From JADLEX01 sp964586775 (GTDB lineage: Bacteria > Lernaellota > Lernaellaia > JACKCT01): a stretch of 16,613 nucleotides of DNA. Under the pieces are notes generated by a model. That model was not told the DNA's origin. It searched no databases and saw only the letters and a program-made list of their open reading frames with translations. Positions 1 to 6,645 of this stretch are shown here, piece after piece. How positions within the stretch are numbered: position 1 is the first letter of the stretch; the number at the start of each line of letters is the position of its first letter. The translations under genes and the position numbers were made by a program. The stretch lies in NCBI GenBank assembly GCA_964586775.1, contig CAZPJD010000247.1:1-16613 (forward strand), in the 5' to 3' direction.

Positions 1-158
1 ACCTCGATGTCAACGCCGCGGTACATCTCGTGGAACCCCTTTTGCTGACCGCAGCCCAAGGCGTTGGTCACGGACATCTTGTAGACTTCCTTCTCGTACA
101 GCCGCTGCTTCACGTCGGAGAGCTTCTCCGGCTGGACATACGCAATGATGAGTTTCAT
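1..158 (-). CDS. PII-family nitrogen regulatory protein, N-terminal 52 residues (truncated by window edge)
   Basis: This is a small trimeric signal-transduction protein that reports nitrogen and energy status and, beside amtB, normally plugs the ammonium channel through its T-loop. The reading frame begins MKLIIAYVQPEKLSDV and runs through the T-loop region QKGFHEMYRGVDIEV before leaving the window. The start at 158 is set by AGGGG seven bases upstream, and it lies 12 nt after the amtB stop, so the two genes are surely co-transcribed. Aligned by eye with E. coli GlnB, the Tyr46-Arg-Gly stretch is kept, but position 51 is Ile instead of the uridylylated Tyr. It is therefore probably not controlled by GlnD-type uridylylation at that site. 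GlnK or another PII subgroup cannot be decided from half the protein, so no symbol is given. Confidence 0.93.
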   Translation of the reverse strand, partial: MKLIIAYVQPEKLSDVKQRLYEKEVYKMSVTNALGCGQQKGFHEMYRGVDIE

Positions 159-165
159 CGGATCG

Positions 166-170
166 CCCCT
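166..170 (-). promoter_or_regulatory. Ribosome binding site of the PII gene
   Basis: AGGGG on the minus strand lies between the amtB stop codon and the PII ATG, with seven bases of spacing. It fixes the PII start in the short intergenic gap. Confidence 0.7.
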
Positions 171-1445
171 TTATTCGACCGTGAAGACCTGGAAGCCGCT
201 GTACGACTCCATGCCGTGTTCGCTGATGTCCAAACCGCGCTGTTCCTCGTGGTGGTGCGCACGGATGCCGATCGTCACCTTCATCGCGTATGTGACCGCG
301 AGGACGCAGGCGAACACGAACAGGCAGACGGAAGCGCTGCCGATGATCTGTACGCCGAGCTGCGAGAACCCGCCGCCCATGAAGAGGCCGTCGTTCGGCA
401 GGCCGAGGGCCTTCTGGCCCCACAGGCCGACGGCGATGGTGCCGAAGATGCCGTTGGTGCCGTGCACCGAGATCGCGCCGACCGCGTCGTCGACCTTGAT
501 CTTGTCGATGAACGCGACCGAGAGACAGACGAGCACGCCGGCGATGAGGCCGATGATGATGGAGGCGTTGGGCGAGACGAAGGCGCAGGGCGCGGTGATT
601 CCGACGAGACCGGCGAGCGATCCGTTGAGCGTGAAGCTCAGGTCGGGCTTGCCGTAACGCGCCCACGAGTAGCCCATGGCGGAAATCGCGCCGGCCGACG
701 CCGCGAGCGTGGTGTTGATCGTGATGAGACCGATGAGCTTGCCGTCGCCGACCGCCAGCGCGCTGCCGGCGTTGAATCCGAACCAGCCGAGCCACAGGAT
801 GAAGGTGCCCAGGCCCGCGAGGGGCAGGTTATGGCCGGGAAACGCCTTGGGCGTGCCGTCTGGCTTGAACTTGCCGACGCGCGGCCCGAGCAGCCAGGCC
901 GCCGCGAGCGCTGACATGCCGCCGACCGAGTGAACCACGGTCGAGCCGGCGAAGTCCATGAAGCCCATCTTCGCGAGCCAACCGCCGCCCCAGATCCAGT
1001 GGCCGATGATGGGGTAGATCAGGCCGGAGATGACGAGGATGTAGACGAGGTAGGCCTTGAACTGCAAACGCTCGGCGATGGCGCCCGCCAGAATCGTCGC
1101 GCCCGCGCCCGCGAACACCACCTGGAAGATCCAGTAGATGTGCACCGGCAACTTGCTCGGGTTGAAGGTCGACGCGTCGCCCGACAGGAAGAACCCCGAC
1201 AGGCCAATGAACCCGTTGCCCGTGCCGAACATGAACGCGTAACCGAACATGTAGAAGACCAGGGCCGTCAGACAGAAGTCCACGTAACCCTTCATCATGA
1301 CATTCACGCCGTTCTTGGCGCGCGTCATGCCGGATTCGAGACACGCGAACCCGGCCTGCATGAAGAACACCAGAGCCGCGGCGATCAGGACCCACAGGGC
1401 GTCCATTCCGGCAGCGACCGCCTCAGGGGTGAGTGTCGATTCCAT
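171..1445 (-). CDS. amtB: Ammonium transporter, Amt family
   Basis: A 424-residue inner-membrane ammonium channel of the Amt/Mep/Rh family, at the usual length and with about eleven hydrophobic segments. Family marks are CLESGMTRAKN near residues 35-45, DFAGSTVVH at 164-172 and VHGTNG at 327-332. His172 and His328 are the expected twin pore histidines. The C-terminal tail with GLDISEHG (404-411) is the cytoplasmic segment that in homologues contacts GlnK. I start at the ATG at 1445 because GGAGGGAG lies upstream and the next residues match the family N-terminus. The frame stays open a further 36 codons upstream, but that stretch has no family-like sequence and covers the candidate promoter region. 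The PII gene follows in the same direction, so ammonium uptake is probably gated by the neighbouring PII protein. Confidence 0.96.
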   Translation of the reverse strand: MESTLTPEAVAAGMDALWVLIAAALVFFMQAGFACLESGMTRAKNGVNVMMKGYVDFCLTALVFYMFGYAFMFGTGNGFIGLSGFFLSGDASTFNPSKLPVHIYWIFQVVFAGAGATILAGAIAERLQFKAYLVYILVISGLIYPIIGHWIWGGGWLAKMGFMDFAGSTVVHSVGGMSALAAAWLLGPRVGKFKPDGTPKAFPGHNLPLAGLGTFILWLGWFGFNAGSALAVGDGKLIGLITINTTLAASAGAISAMGYSWARYGKPDLSFTLNGSLAGLVGITAPCAFVSPNASIIIGLIAGVLVCLSVAFIDKIKVDDAVGAISVHGTNGIFGTIAVGLWGQKALGLPNDGLFMGGGFSQLGVQIIGSASVCLFVFACVLAVTYAMKVTIGIRAHHHEEQRGLDISEHGMESYSGFQVFTVE

Positions 1446-1536
1446 GGCGGATTGTCTCCCTCCATCGTACGAGTGAAAAGGCGGAAAAACGGCTGTAGCC
1501 GAGAATCCGATAGCCCGAACCGATGGCGGCGCACAT

Positions 1537-1552
1537 ATCAAACCCCGTGCCA
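1537..1552 (-). promoter_or_regulatory. Sigma-54-like promoter for amtB-PII
   Basis: The minus strand reads TGGCACG, four bases, then TTGAT. The -24 half matches the sigma-54 consensus TGGCACG exactly. The -12 half is TTGA instead of TTGC, so the usual GC is changed. Spacing is correct. It would start transcription near 1525 and give a leader of about 80 nt before amtB. Sigma-54 control of amtB operons is well known in proteobacteria. The imperfect -12 element is the main reason for caution. Confidence 0.55.
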
Positions 1553-1630
1553 ACGTGAGGTCGATCGCTTAAGTAGCGGTTTTTACGAGGGATAGGATTC
1601 CACCGGCGGTCAATTTGCGGCGATTCCGCG

Positions 1631-1645
1631 ACAAATATGGAAAAT
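1631..1645. repeat. Direct repeat copy 1 (possible activator site)
   Basis: The sequence acaaatatggaaaat recurs at 1692-1706 with one mismatch (14 of 15 bases identical). The copies are offset by 61 bp, close to six helical turns. They lie upstream of the sigma-54-like promoter at a distance typical of enhancer sites. They do not look like the standard NtrC palindrome. Confidence 0.5.
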
Positions 1646-1653
1646 CCAGAGTC

Positions 1654-1667
1654 GAAATTGGAATTTC
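1654..1667. repeat. Inverted repeat GAAATT-GG-AATTTC
   Basis: Perfect 6-bp arms are separated by two bases, between the two copies of the 15-bp direct repeat upstream of amtB. It could be an operator, but AT-rich DNA yields short palindromes by chance. Confidence 0.35.
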
Positions 1668-1691
1668 CGAAGGGCGCCCAAATTGAAATAT

Positions 1692-1706
1692 ACAAATATG
1701 TAAAAT
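1692..1706. repeat. Direct repeat copy 2 (possible activator site)
   Basis: The sequence acaaatatgtaaaat is the second copy of the repeat at 1631-1645, differing at one position. It lies farther from amtB, about 165-180 bp upstream of the predicted transcription start. Confidence 0.5.
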
Positions 1707-1748
1707 TATTCGCCGAACACGCGACATCCGCCGGGTTTGGCGAGGGAG

Positions 1749-2645
1749 TCAGCTCTTGTAGAGCAGAACGACGACGGCGACGAACCAGAGGAGGATGTTG
1801 ACGAGCAGGGGCTTGTCGGAGACGAGGACCTTGCTCGGACTCCCGCCTTCTTCGCGCTGATGGACAAGGTAGAGGTAGCGGAAGATGCCGTAGATGACGA
1901 AGGGGATCGTCAGCGGCAGGCGCGTCGTGCCGAGCTTTTCGATCGTCGCGGGGTCCATCGTGTAGAGCGAATACGCCACCACGGTGCTGGCCGTGACGAC
2001 CGCGATCATCTGGTCGAGGTAGTAGGGCGAATACTCCTCCAGAATGCGCCGGTGCTCGCCCGCCTCGCCCGAGAGCAGCACCAGCTCGTGCCGTCGTTTG
2101 CCGAAACCCAGGAACAGCGCAAGCAACGTGGTGCAGATGATGATCCACATGCCGATCGGCACGTTGATGATCGCCGTGCCCGCCAGCACGCGCAGCACAA
2201 AACCCGCCGCGATGCACCCCACGTCGAGGATGACCACGTGCTTGAGCTTCAGCGTGTAGGCGATCTGGAGCGCGAGGTAGAGCACGGCGATGAAAAAGAA
2301 GTCGAACCCGACTTTGGTCGTGATGACGTTGAGCGCGAGCGAACCGGCGAGCGCCGCCACGGCGACGAACCCCATAGCCCGCTGAGCGTCGGGGATCGAC
2401 AGTTCGCCCGAGGCGATGGGCCGGAATTTCTTGTTGGGGTGCAGGCGGTCTTTTTCGTAGTCCTTGATGTCGTTGAACAGATAGACCGCGCCCGAGAGCA
2501 GACAGAAGACGACAAAGCCGCCGCAGACCGCGACGACGTCGGTCAGATCGGTGAGATGCCCCGCGAACACGAGCGCCGGGAAGACCATGAAGTTCTTGAT
2601 CCACTGCTTCGGGCGCATCGCCTTGAGGACGGCTGTCACGTTCAT
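1749..2645 (-). CDS. UbiA-family prenyltransferase, decaprenyl-phosphate phosphoribosyltransferase type
   Basis: A 298-residue polytopic membrane protein of the UbiA superfamily. The first metal/diphosphate motif is NDIKDYEKD at residues 58-66, followed by RLHPNKKFRPIASGEL, which is typical of 5-phosphoribosyl-1-diphosphate:polyprenyl-phosphate transferases (Rv3806c type). A second conserved region, YTLKLK to Asp141 and LRVLAGT, also fits. By family, it would transfer phosphoribose from PRPP to a polyprenyl phosphate, giving a lipid-linked pentose donor for envelope glycans. The partner epimerase and arabinosyl or ribosyl transferases are not next to it, so the pathway cannot be confirmed here. 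It has its own promoter-like sequence just upstream and appears to be a single-gene unit. The start ATG has a weak GGAG twelve bases upstream. Another polyprenyl-acceptor substrate remains possible. Confidence 0.85.
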   Translation of the reverse strand: MNVTAVLKAMRPKQWIKNFMVFPALVFAGHLTDLTDVVAVCGGFVVFCLLSGAVYLFNDIKDYEKDRLHPNKKFRPIASGELSIPDAQRAMGFVAVAALAGSLALNVITTKVGFDFFFIAVLYLALQIAYTLKLKHVVILDVGCIAAGFVLRVLAGTAIINVPIGMWIIICTTLLALFLGFGKRRHELVLLSGEAGEHRRILEEYSPYYLDQMIAVVTASTVVAYSLYTMDPATIEKLGTTRLPLTIPFVIYGIFRYLYLVHQREEGGSPSKVLVSDKPLLVNILLWFVAVVVLLYKS

Positions 2646-2681
2646 TTTCGCGCCCGGCTCCGTTGCTCCATGGTCGGCGGG

Positions 2682-2710
2682 ATGCTACTGTGCGCCCCTG
2701 TAGGGGTCAA
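2682..2710 (-). promoter_or_regulatory. Sigma-70-type promoter for the UbiA-family gene, with palindrome in the spacer
   Basis: The minus strand reads TTGACC (2710-2705), 17 bases, then TAGCAT (2687-2682). That is five of six and four of six matches to consensus with ideal spacing. Predicted transcription starts near 2675, about 30 nt before the start codon. The palindrome CCCCTGTAGGGG (2695-2706) overlaps the -35 element and spacer and could be an operator. The AGGGG arm also sits where the ribosome binding site of the divergent gene at 2716 would be. Confidence 0.5.
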
Positions 2711-2715
2711 GGCGA

Positions 2716-3132
2716 ATGGGCAATCGCGCGGGGGAAAACGCGGGCGCGCGTGCGTCCGACGAGCGAGACATGCGCGAAGAATCGGAAGAGAAAAAACCCG
2801 CTACGATGATCCGCTGGGCGATCGTCGTTGCGGTGCTCGTGGCCATGGCCTGGGCCGCGCTCACCTGCGCAACGGGCGGCGTTGTCGATTCCACCGGCGA
2901 CCTCGATCGTATCCTGCGCGACGCGGCGGTCGATTCCACGGTACCCGCGCCGACCCCCGTTCCGGCCACGCCGCTCGGCGTGCGTACGCGCCTGCCCGCC
3001 GCCGGCGAACCGCCCACCGCCGTTTACTCCGAGGACGAAGAGGCGTTTTTGGACGAGCTCCCCGCCGACGGCGAGGATGAGCCCGTCGAGGCCGACGCTT
3101 CGCCCACGCCTTCGGACCCCTCAGCGGGCTGA
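2716..3132 (+). CDS. Small single-pass membrane protein, unknown function
   Basis: I do not recognise this 138-residue protein. It has a charged N-terminus, one transmembrane segment at about residues 33-52 (MIRWAIVVAVLVAMAW and onward), and a Pro/Ala/Thr-rich, strongly acidic tail (EDEEAFLDEL, then several Glu/Asp). The layout suggests one membrane anchor with a disordered tail. The start at 2716 has AGGGG nine bases upstream. ATGs at 2770 and at the TM segment (codon 31) are alternatives, the last giving a signal-anchor-like N-terminus. It is divergent from the UbiA-family gene, and its stop overlaps the stop of the convergent HEAT-repeat gene by 12 bp. High GC and third-position GC bias support real coding, but without a recognised family the confidence is moderate. 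Confidence 0.6.
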   Translation: MGNRAGENAGARASDERDMREESEEKKPATMIRWAIVVAVLVAMAWAALTCATGGVVDSTGDLDRILRDAAVDSTVPAPTPVPATPLGVRTRLPAAGEPPTAVYSEDEEAFLDELPADGEDEPVEADASPTPSDPSAG

Positions 3133-4458
3133 TTCCTCGATCTTCGCGATCGCTTCCGCCGCCGCCCGGCGCACATCGGGGTGTGCGTCCTTGGTCTTCG
3201 CGCGCAGGGCGTCGAGGGCGCCTCGCGCGGGCAAGCCGATGAGTCCGAGCGACCGCGCCGCGCGCTCGCGCACATTGGGATCGGAGTCGTCGAGGGCGCG
3301 CATCATCGCGGGCGTGGCGCTTCCCGCATTCTCGCCGACGCGGCCGAGCGCCGTTGCGCAGTCGGCGCGCACGTTCCAGCGGTGATCCGTCAGCGCCTTC
3401 GCCATCTCGTCCACCGCCGCGGGTTCGGCATCGGGGGCGACGTTTGAAATCCCGAGCCCCGCGGCCTTGCGAACGCGCACGTCGGAGTCGCGCAGACCCC
3501 AGATCACCGCGCGCACCTCGGGGCCGGTGCGCGGACCGATTCGCGACAGGGCGTATTGGGCCGCCGCGCGCACCGACGCCACAGGGTCGTTGGTCGTCTT
3601 CACCAGCGTCGCCGACGCGGGCCGCCCCGCCGCGCCCATGATCGCGAGGGCGTCCGCCGCGCCGCGACGCAGGTTGTCGTTGCGATCGACGAGCGCTTTT
3701 TCAAGATCCGGCAGCGCGCCCTTGCCGACGGCGGCCAGCGCACGCACCGCGCCCTCGTAGTCGCCGCCGTCCCTCAGCTTTTTCAGCAGTGCGGGCACCG
3801 ACGGCGTGCCGATGCGTGCCAGCGCCGCCTGCGCCGCGCCGCGCACGTCGGGGTTTGCGTGATCCGCGGCCTTCGAGAGCGCGGGCACCGCGGCGGGCCC
3901 GATGCGCACGAGCGCGTCCACCGATTCGTCGCGCAGCTCGACGTCTGCGAGCGACGCGATCAGCGTGGGCGCGGAGGGCGCGGCCTCGCTGTCCATGGCG
4001 CCCAGCGCGCGCACGGCCGCGAGACGCACCCTCGGCTCATCGCCGCGCGCGAGGGCATCGAGGGTCGGCACGACGGTCTCGTGCCAGGGGCCGATCGCGG
4101 CCATCGCGTCGATCGCCGAGACGCGCACGTTGACCGCCTCATCCGCGTTCGCCGCGACTTTCGCCAAAGCGGGCAGCGATGCGCGCGCGCCGCCGCCGGT
4201 CATCGCCAGGGCGCGGGCGGCATCGGTGCGTACGGTATCGCGCGGATCGGCGAGCGCCCGCGTCTGCGAGGGAACATCCGACGTGAACGGAACATCGACG
4301 GGCGGTTCGGGCGTGGGTGCGTTCTCGAACCACGACTCGTCTTCCTGAAAGAATTCCTTTTTGGCGCAGCCGCCCGCGCCGACGGAAACGGCGATCACGA
4401 GCGCGATCGCGAGCGCCCACGCGCATGTTCGCGCGCGGACCGAGAGGCGATGCGGCAT
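3121..4458 (-). CDS. HEAT-repeat lipoprotein
   Basis: A 445-residue protein with an N-terminal export signal (basic start, hydrophobic residues 12-28) ending in GAGGC, so Cys31 is the likely lipidated residue. The lipobox is not textbook, because -3 is Ala. From about residue 60 to the end it is built of roughly ten HEAT-type helical repeats of 30-40 residues, with recurring patterns such as VRxAAAxALxRIG and DPNVRERAARSLGLIG. HEAT solenoids are protein-binding scaffolds, so the likely role is as an envelope adaptor. The partner is unknown. The ATG at 4458 shares its A with the TGA of the upstream winged-helix-like gene, implying translational coupling. The frame stays open upstream of 4458, but that stretch is the shadow of the upstream gene. 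PBS-lyase-type repeats are the closest alternative description. Confidence 0.85.
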   Translation of the reverse strand: MPHRLSVRARTCAWALAIALVIAVSVGAGGCAKKEFFQEDESWFENAPTPEPPVDVPFTSDVPSQTRALADPRDTVRTDAARALAMTGGGARASLPALAKVAANADEAVNVRVSAIDAMAAIGPWHETVVPTLDALARGDEPRVRLAAVRALGAMDSEAAPSAPTLIASLADVELRDESVDALVRIGPAAVPALSKAADHANPDVRGAAQAALARIGTPSVPALLKKLRDGGDYEGAVRALAAVGKGALPDLEKALVDRNDNLRRGAADALAIMGAAGRPASATLVKTTNDPVASVRAAAQYALSRIGPRTGPEVRAVIWGLRDSDVRVRKAAGLGISNVAPDAEPAAVDEMAKALTDHRWNVRADCATALGRVGENAGSATPAMMRALDDSDPNVRERAARSLGLIGLPARGALDALRAKTKDAHPDVRRAAAEAIAKIEESAR

Positions 4459-5015
4459 CAGCCGTCCTTCTTGCGCAGCAGGGCGTCGAGCGGGTTTTCC
4501 TTTTTCTCGCTCTTGCCGGAAAGCTGCGTGGAAAGCTGGGCGAACAGATCGTTTTTGGCGGGATCGGCCGCGGGCTTGGGCGAGGGCGGCGCGCCGTCGA
4601 GCGGATTCGCCCGCGCGGGCGCGGTCCCGCCGAGGCGGGCCTTCACGTCGTCGAAGAGTTTGGATTTCTCGGCGTCGACGTAGCCGCTCTGGAAACGCTG
4701 CCCGATCTGACCGACGTGCTCCGCAACCTTCTTCTTTCGCTCGGCATGCGCGTCGCCGATGGTCGGCTCGTCGTCGGGGTCGGGCGCGGTCTCGAGCAGG
4801 TCCTCGTCCTCGATCGCGAAGCGATCCTCGAACGACGAGGGGATGATCGACAGCACGCCGTGGTCGGCGAGGCGATGCACGACAAAGAGCGTGTACTCGA
4901 TCGACCAGCCCGCGCGCTCGGCGATATCCTCGGCGGTCGGCGGCCGTCCCTCGGCCTCGACATCCGCGGTGATCTCGATCACGCGCCGGCAACGCTCGCG
5001 ATATTCCGTGCCCAT
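4458..5015 (-). CDS. Winged-helix-like protein, unknown function
   Basis: A 185-residue soluble protein. Residues 1-65 resemble a winged-helix fold: the helix YRERCRRVIEITADVEAEG, then PTAEDIAERAGWSIEYTLFVVHRLADHGVLSI, which has the turn and recognition-helix pattern of DNA-binding wHTH domains, then a short strand. The rest is acidic then Pro/Ala-rich and probably disordered, ending in a Lys-rich tail (LDALLRKKDG). I start at the ATG at 5015 because GGAGGGG lies just upstream and the helix begins there. A further 49 open codons upstream are low-complexity and contain the promoter-like sequence. It is the first gene of a two-gene unit with the HEAT lipoprotein. A DNA-binding role is inferred from the sequence pattern only. 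A protein-interaction wHTH is equally possible. Confidence 0.7.
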   Translation of the reverse strand: MGTEYRERCRRVIEITADVEAEGRPPTAEDIAERAGWSIEYTLFVVHRLADHGVLSIIPSSFEDRFAIEDEDLLETAPDPDDEPTIGDAHAERKKKVAEHVGQIGQRFQSGYVDAEKSKLFDDVKARLGGTAPARANPLDGAPPSPKPAADPAKNDLFAQLSTQLSGKSEKKENPLDALLRKKDG

Positions 5016-5046
5016 ACGCCCCTCCGTCGTCCCTTCGTCCACGGTC

Positions 5047-5075
5047 GGGATAGCCCCCGCCGCGCCCCGCGTCAA
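5047..5075 (-). promoter_or_regulatory. Candidate sigma-70-type promoter for the wHTH-HEAT gene pair
   Basis: The minus strand reads TTGACG (5075-5070), 17 bases, then TATCCC (5052-5047). The -35 element matches five of six consensus bases and the spacing is ideal. The -10 element is weak. Transcription would start near 5040, about 25 nt before the ATG at 5015. Confidence 0.4.
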
Positions 5076-5115
5076 GTTCGTTCGCGAGGTGGCATTTGAA
5101 GTGGTCGCGAGCCGT

Positions 5116-5144
5116 TTCCCAAGCGGTGACGGTGTCGCTATCAT
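5116..5144 (+). promoter_or_regulatory. Candidate promoter for the beta-propeller membrane protein
   Basis: TTCCCA, 17 bases, then TATCAT (5139-5144; five of six matches to the -10 consensus). It would start transcription near 5152, leaving a leader of only about 9 nt before the ATG at 5161. Either the message is nearly leaderless or this match is fortuitous. Confidence 0.3.
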
Positions 5145-5160
5145 CGCGGCGGAATCACCC

Positions 5161-6552
5161 ATGCGTTTTCCGCTTCATCCCGATACGCCGCCACGCTATG
5201 CCGTTGCGACGCTGTGCGCCGCGCAATTCGCGCTGTTTGCCCCCGCCCATGTTTTTCTTTTCGCCGCGATGAACGTGGCCGATCTGCTGTTGGCCGCTTT
5301 GATCACGGGCGCGATGTATCTGCTCTGGCGTCGCGGCGGAGTGGTTTCGGCATTGATTCTCGTCCTCGTCGCGATTCCCATTTGGATACCGCCGGGCATT
5401 GTCCACTTCGATGCTTTTCCCTTCGCGGCCGCGGCGACTGTTGTTGCCGCGATCGTCGCGGTATTTTTTGTGCGCCGGGAGAAACCCTTCGTCCGCGCGT
5501 TGGTCGCGGCTCTCGTGTTTGCGTCCGGCATGGCGGCCTGCACCGCGTGGACGATGCGCGTCCCGAGCGATGCCGACTCAGCGCGGCGGGATGTTTCGCT
5601 GCTCGGCGTGGGACGCGTGATTTTCGACGCGCGCACGCGACCGGAACTCGATCATCTTCGGCACGTGCTCCTCGATCCCACCAGGCCAAGGCTTTTCGTC
5701 ACCCGTGGATTTGATTGGGAATCGAAACGCGACGGGGTTTTTGCGGTGGATCTCGCGACGGGCGCCGTGACGCCGATCGGCGCGACCCCTGCCCAGGCGC
5801 AGGTGGTGGATGTCGAGCGTCGTCACCTTATCGTCGGACATTTTCGCACCGGCGAACTCATCGCGTACGATCTCGACTCGCTCGCGCCGGTCGCCGAAAT
5901 CCCGATACGCCGGCCAATCGTGTTTGTGCCCGATCGCGCGGGCCGATCTTTTTGGATGCTGGGCGAGCGGCACCCGATAGCGACGCGTTGGGGATTCGAG
6001 GGGCTCTACCCGGTCGTCCGGTCGGCCAACCTGGGAGGGCTCCTTCCCGCGAGCATGGCGGTGAGCGAGGACCGCAACGCCGCCTATATCCCGTCCAACA
6101 TCATGAGCCCGTTCAATCACCTTGTGGAACTGGAACTGGATCGTCTGACGGTGCGTCGCGAGGTCTCGCTGGGATTTCGACCGACCCGGTCCATCGTCGT
6201 CGACGAAGGGCACAGTGTTCTCTATCTCGCGCACCCGCTACCCGGTTCCATAGGCGTGTACAACATCGGCGAACTGCGCCTCGTTCGTTCGCTGCCGGCG
6301 CCCACGGGTGCTTACCCGTTGGTTTTTGATCCCGAGACCAGTCTGGTCTTCGTTGCCAGCTACACCACGGGCGAACTGTGGGCGGTCGATGTCGAGTCCG
6401 GGCAGGTGAGGTGGCGCGGGTACGTGGGCCGGCGCGCGCGCGGACTGCTCGTCGATCACGAACGGCGAAAGGTCTATGGGACCAGTTCCCTGGGCGTATT
6501 CGAGATCGACGTGAGGCGGATGATCGAATCGTCCGGCCCCGCCGCCTCGTGA
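5161..6552 (+). CDS. Membrane-anchored beta-propeller (YncE/YVTN-like) protein
   Basis: A 463-residue protein in two parts. Residues 1-130 hold four to five hydrophobic segments (about 14-36, 38-56, 61-79, 87-104, 111-130). From about residue 150 the protein is soluble and made of repeated beta-type units with the flavour of YVTN/SMP-30 propellers: RLFVTRG, GVFAVDLATGAV, HLIVGHFRTGELIAYDLDSL, VLYLAHPLPGSIGVYNI, LVFVASYTTGELWAVDVESGQVRW. The propeller probably faces the periplasm and may bind a ligand or partner. No enzymatic motif is visible. The start at 5161 precedes the first hydrophobic segment and has GGCGGA upstream. The frame continues upstream, but into the divergent gene's promoter and N-terminal region. 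It is in the same direction as the OPT transporter with an 87-93 bp gap, so co-transcription is possible. Confidence 0.7.
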   Translation: MRFPLHPDTPPRYAVATLCAAQFALFAPAHVFLFAAMNVADLLLAALITGAMYLLWRRGGVVSALILVLVAIPIWIPPGIVHFDAFPFAAAATVVAAIVAVFFVRREKPFVRALVAALVFASGMAACTAWTMRVPSDADSARRDVSLLGVGRVIFDARTRPELDHLRHVLLDPTRPRLFVTRGFDWESKRDGVFAVDLATGAVTPIGATPAQAQVVDVERRHLIVGHFRTGELIAYDLDSLAPVAEIPIRRPIVFVPDRAGRSFWMLGERHPIATRWGFEGLYPVVRSANLGGLLPASMAVSEDRNAAYIPSNIMSPFNHLVELELDRLTVRREVSLGFRPTRSIVVDEGHSVLYLAHPLPGSIGVYNIGELRLVRSLPAPTGAYPLVFDPETSLVFVASYTTGELWAVDVESGQVRWRGYVGRRARGLLVDHERRKVYGTSSLGVFEIDVRRMIESSGPAAS

Positions 6553-6603
6553 AGCTTTTCGTCCCACGTCCCAAGTGATAGGAAGAACGCAGTCCCAATT
6601 TAA

Positions 6604-6623
6604 CCGACCGTAAGACGGTTCGG
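6604..6623 (+). repeat. Imperfect hairpin in the leader of the OPT transporter gene
   Basis: CCGACCG and CGGTTCGG flank TAAGA and can pair with one bulged base. There is no following T-run, so it is not a normal terminator. It sits just before the ribosome binding site of the transporter and could influence translation. Short GC hairpins are common in such DNA. Confidence 0.25.
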
Positions 6624-6645
6624 CGGAACCTTCGGAGGCATGTCC

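Larger units (their letters stand above)
1446..1748. other. Intergenic regulatory region upstream of amtB (no gene)
   Basis: These 303 bases lie between the UbiA-family gene and amtB, both on the minus strand. The part from about 1610 to 1715 is clearly more AT-rich than the surrounding coding DNA. It holds a sigma-54-like promoter at 1537-1552, an inverted repeat at 1654-1667 and two copies of a 15-bp direct repeat at 1631-1645 and 1692-1706. I see no credible small gene and no hairpin-plus-T-run terminator after the UbiA-family stop. Confidence 0.6.

Noticed and set aside
1737..3080. Long plus-strand open frame opposite the UbiA-family gene
   Set aside because: It is antisense to a clear membrane enzyme and its translation is rich in Arg, Asp and His as expected for a GC-rich shadow. 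It has no recognisable domain.
3121..4992. A single 623-residue protein ending in the HEAT repeats
   Set aside because: The part before 4458 is an out-of-frame reading of the winged-helix-like gene. The internal ATG is followed by a lipoprotein signal and shares a base with the upstream stop.
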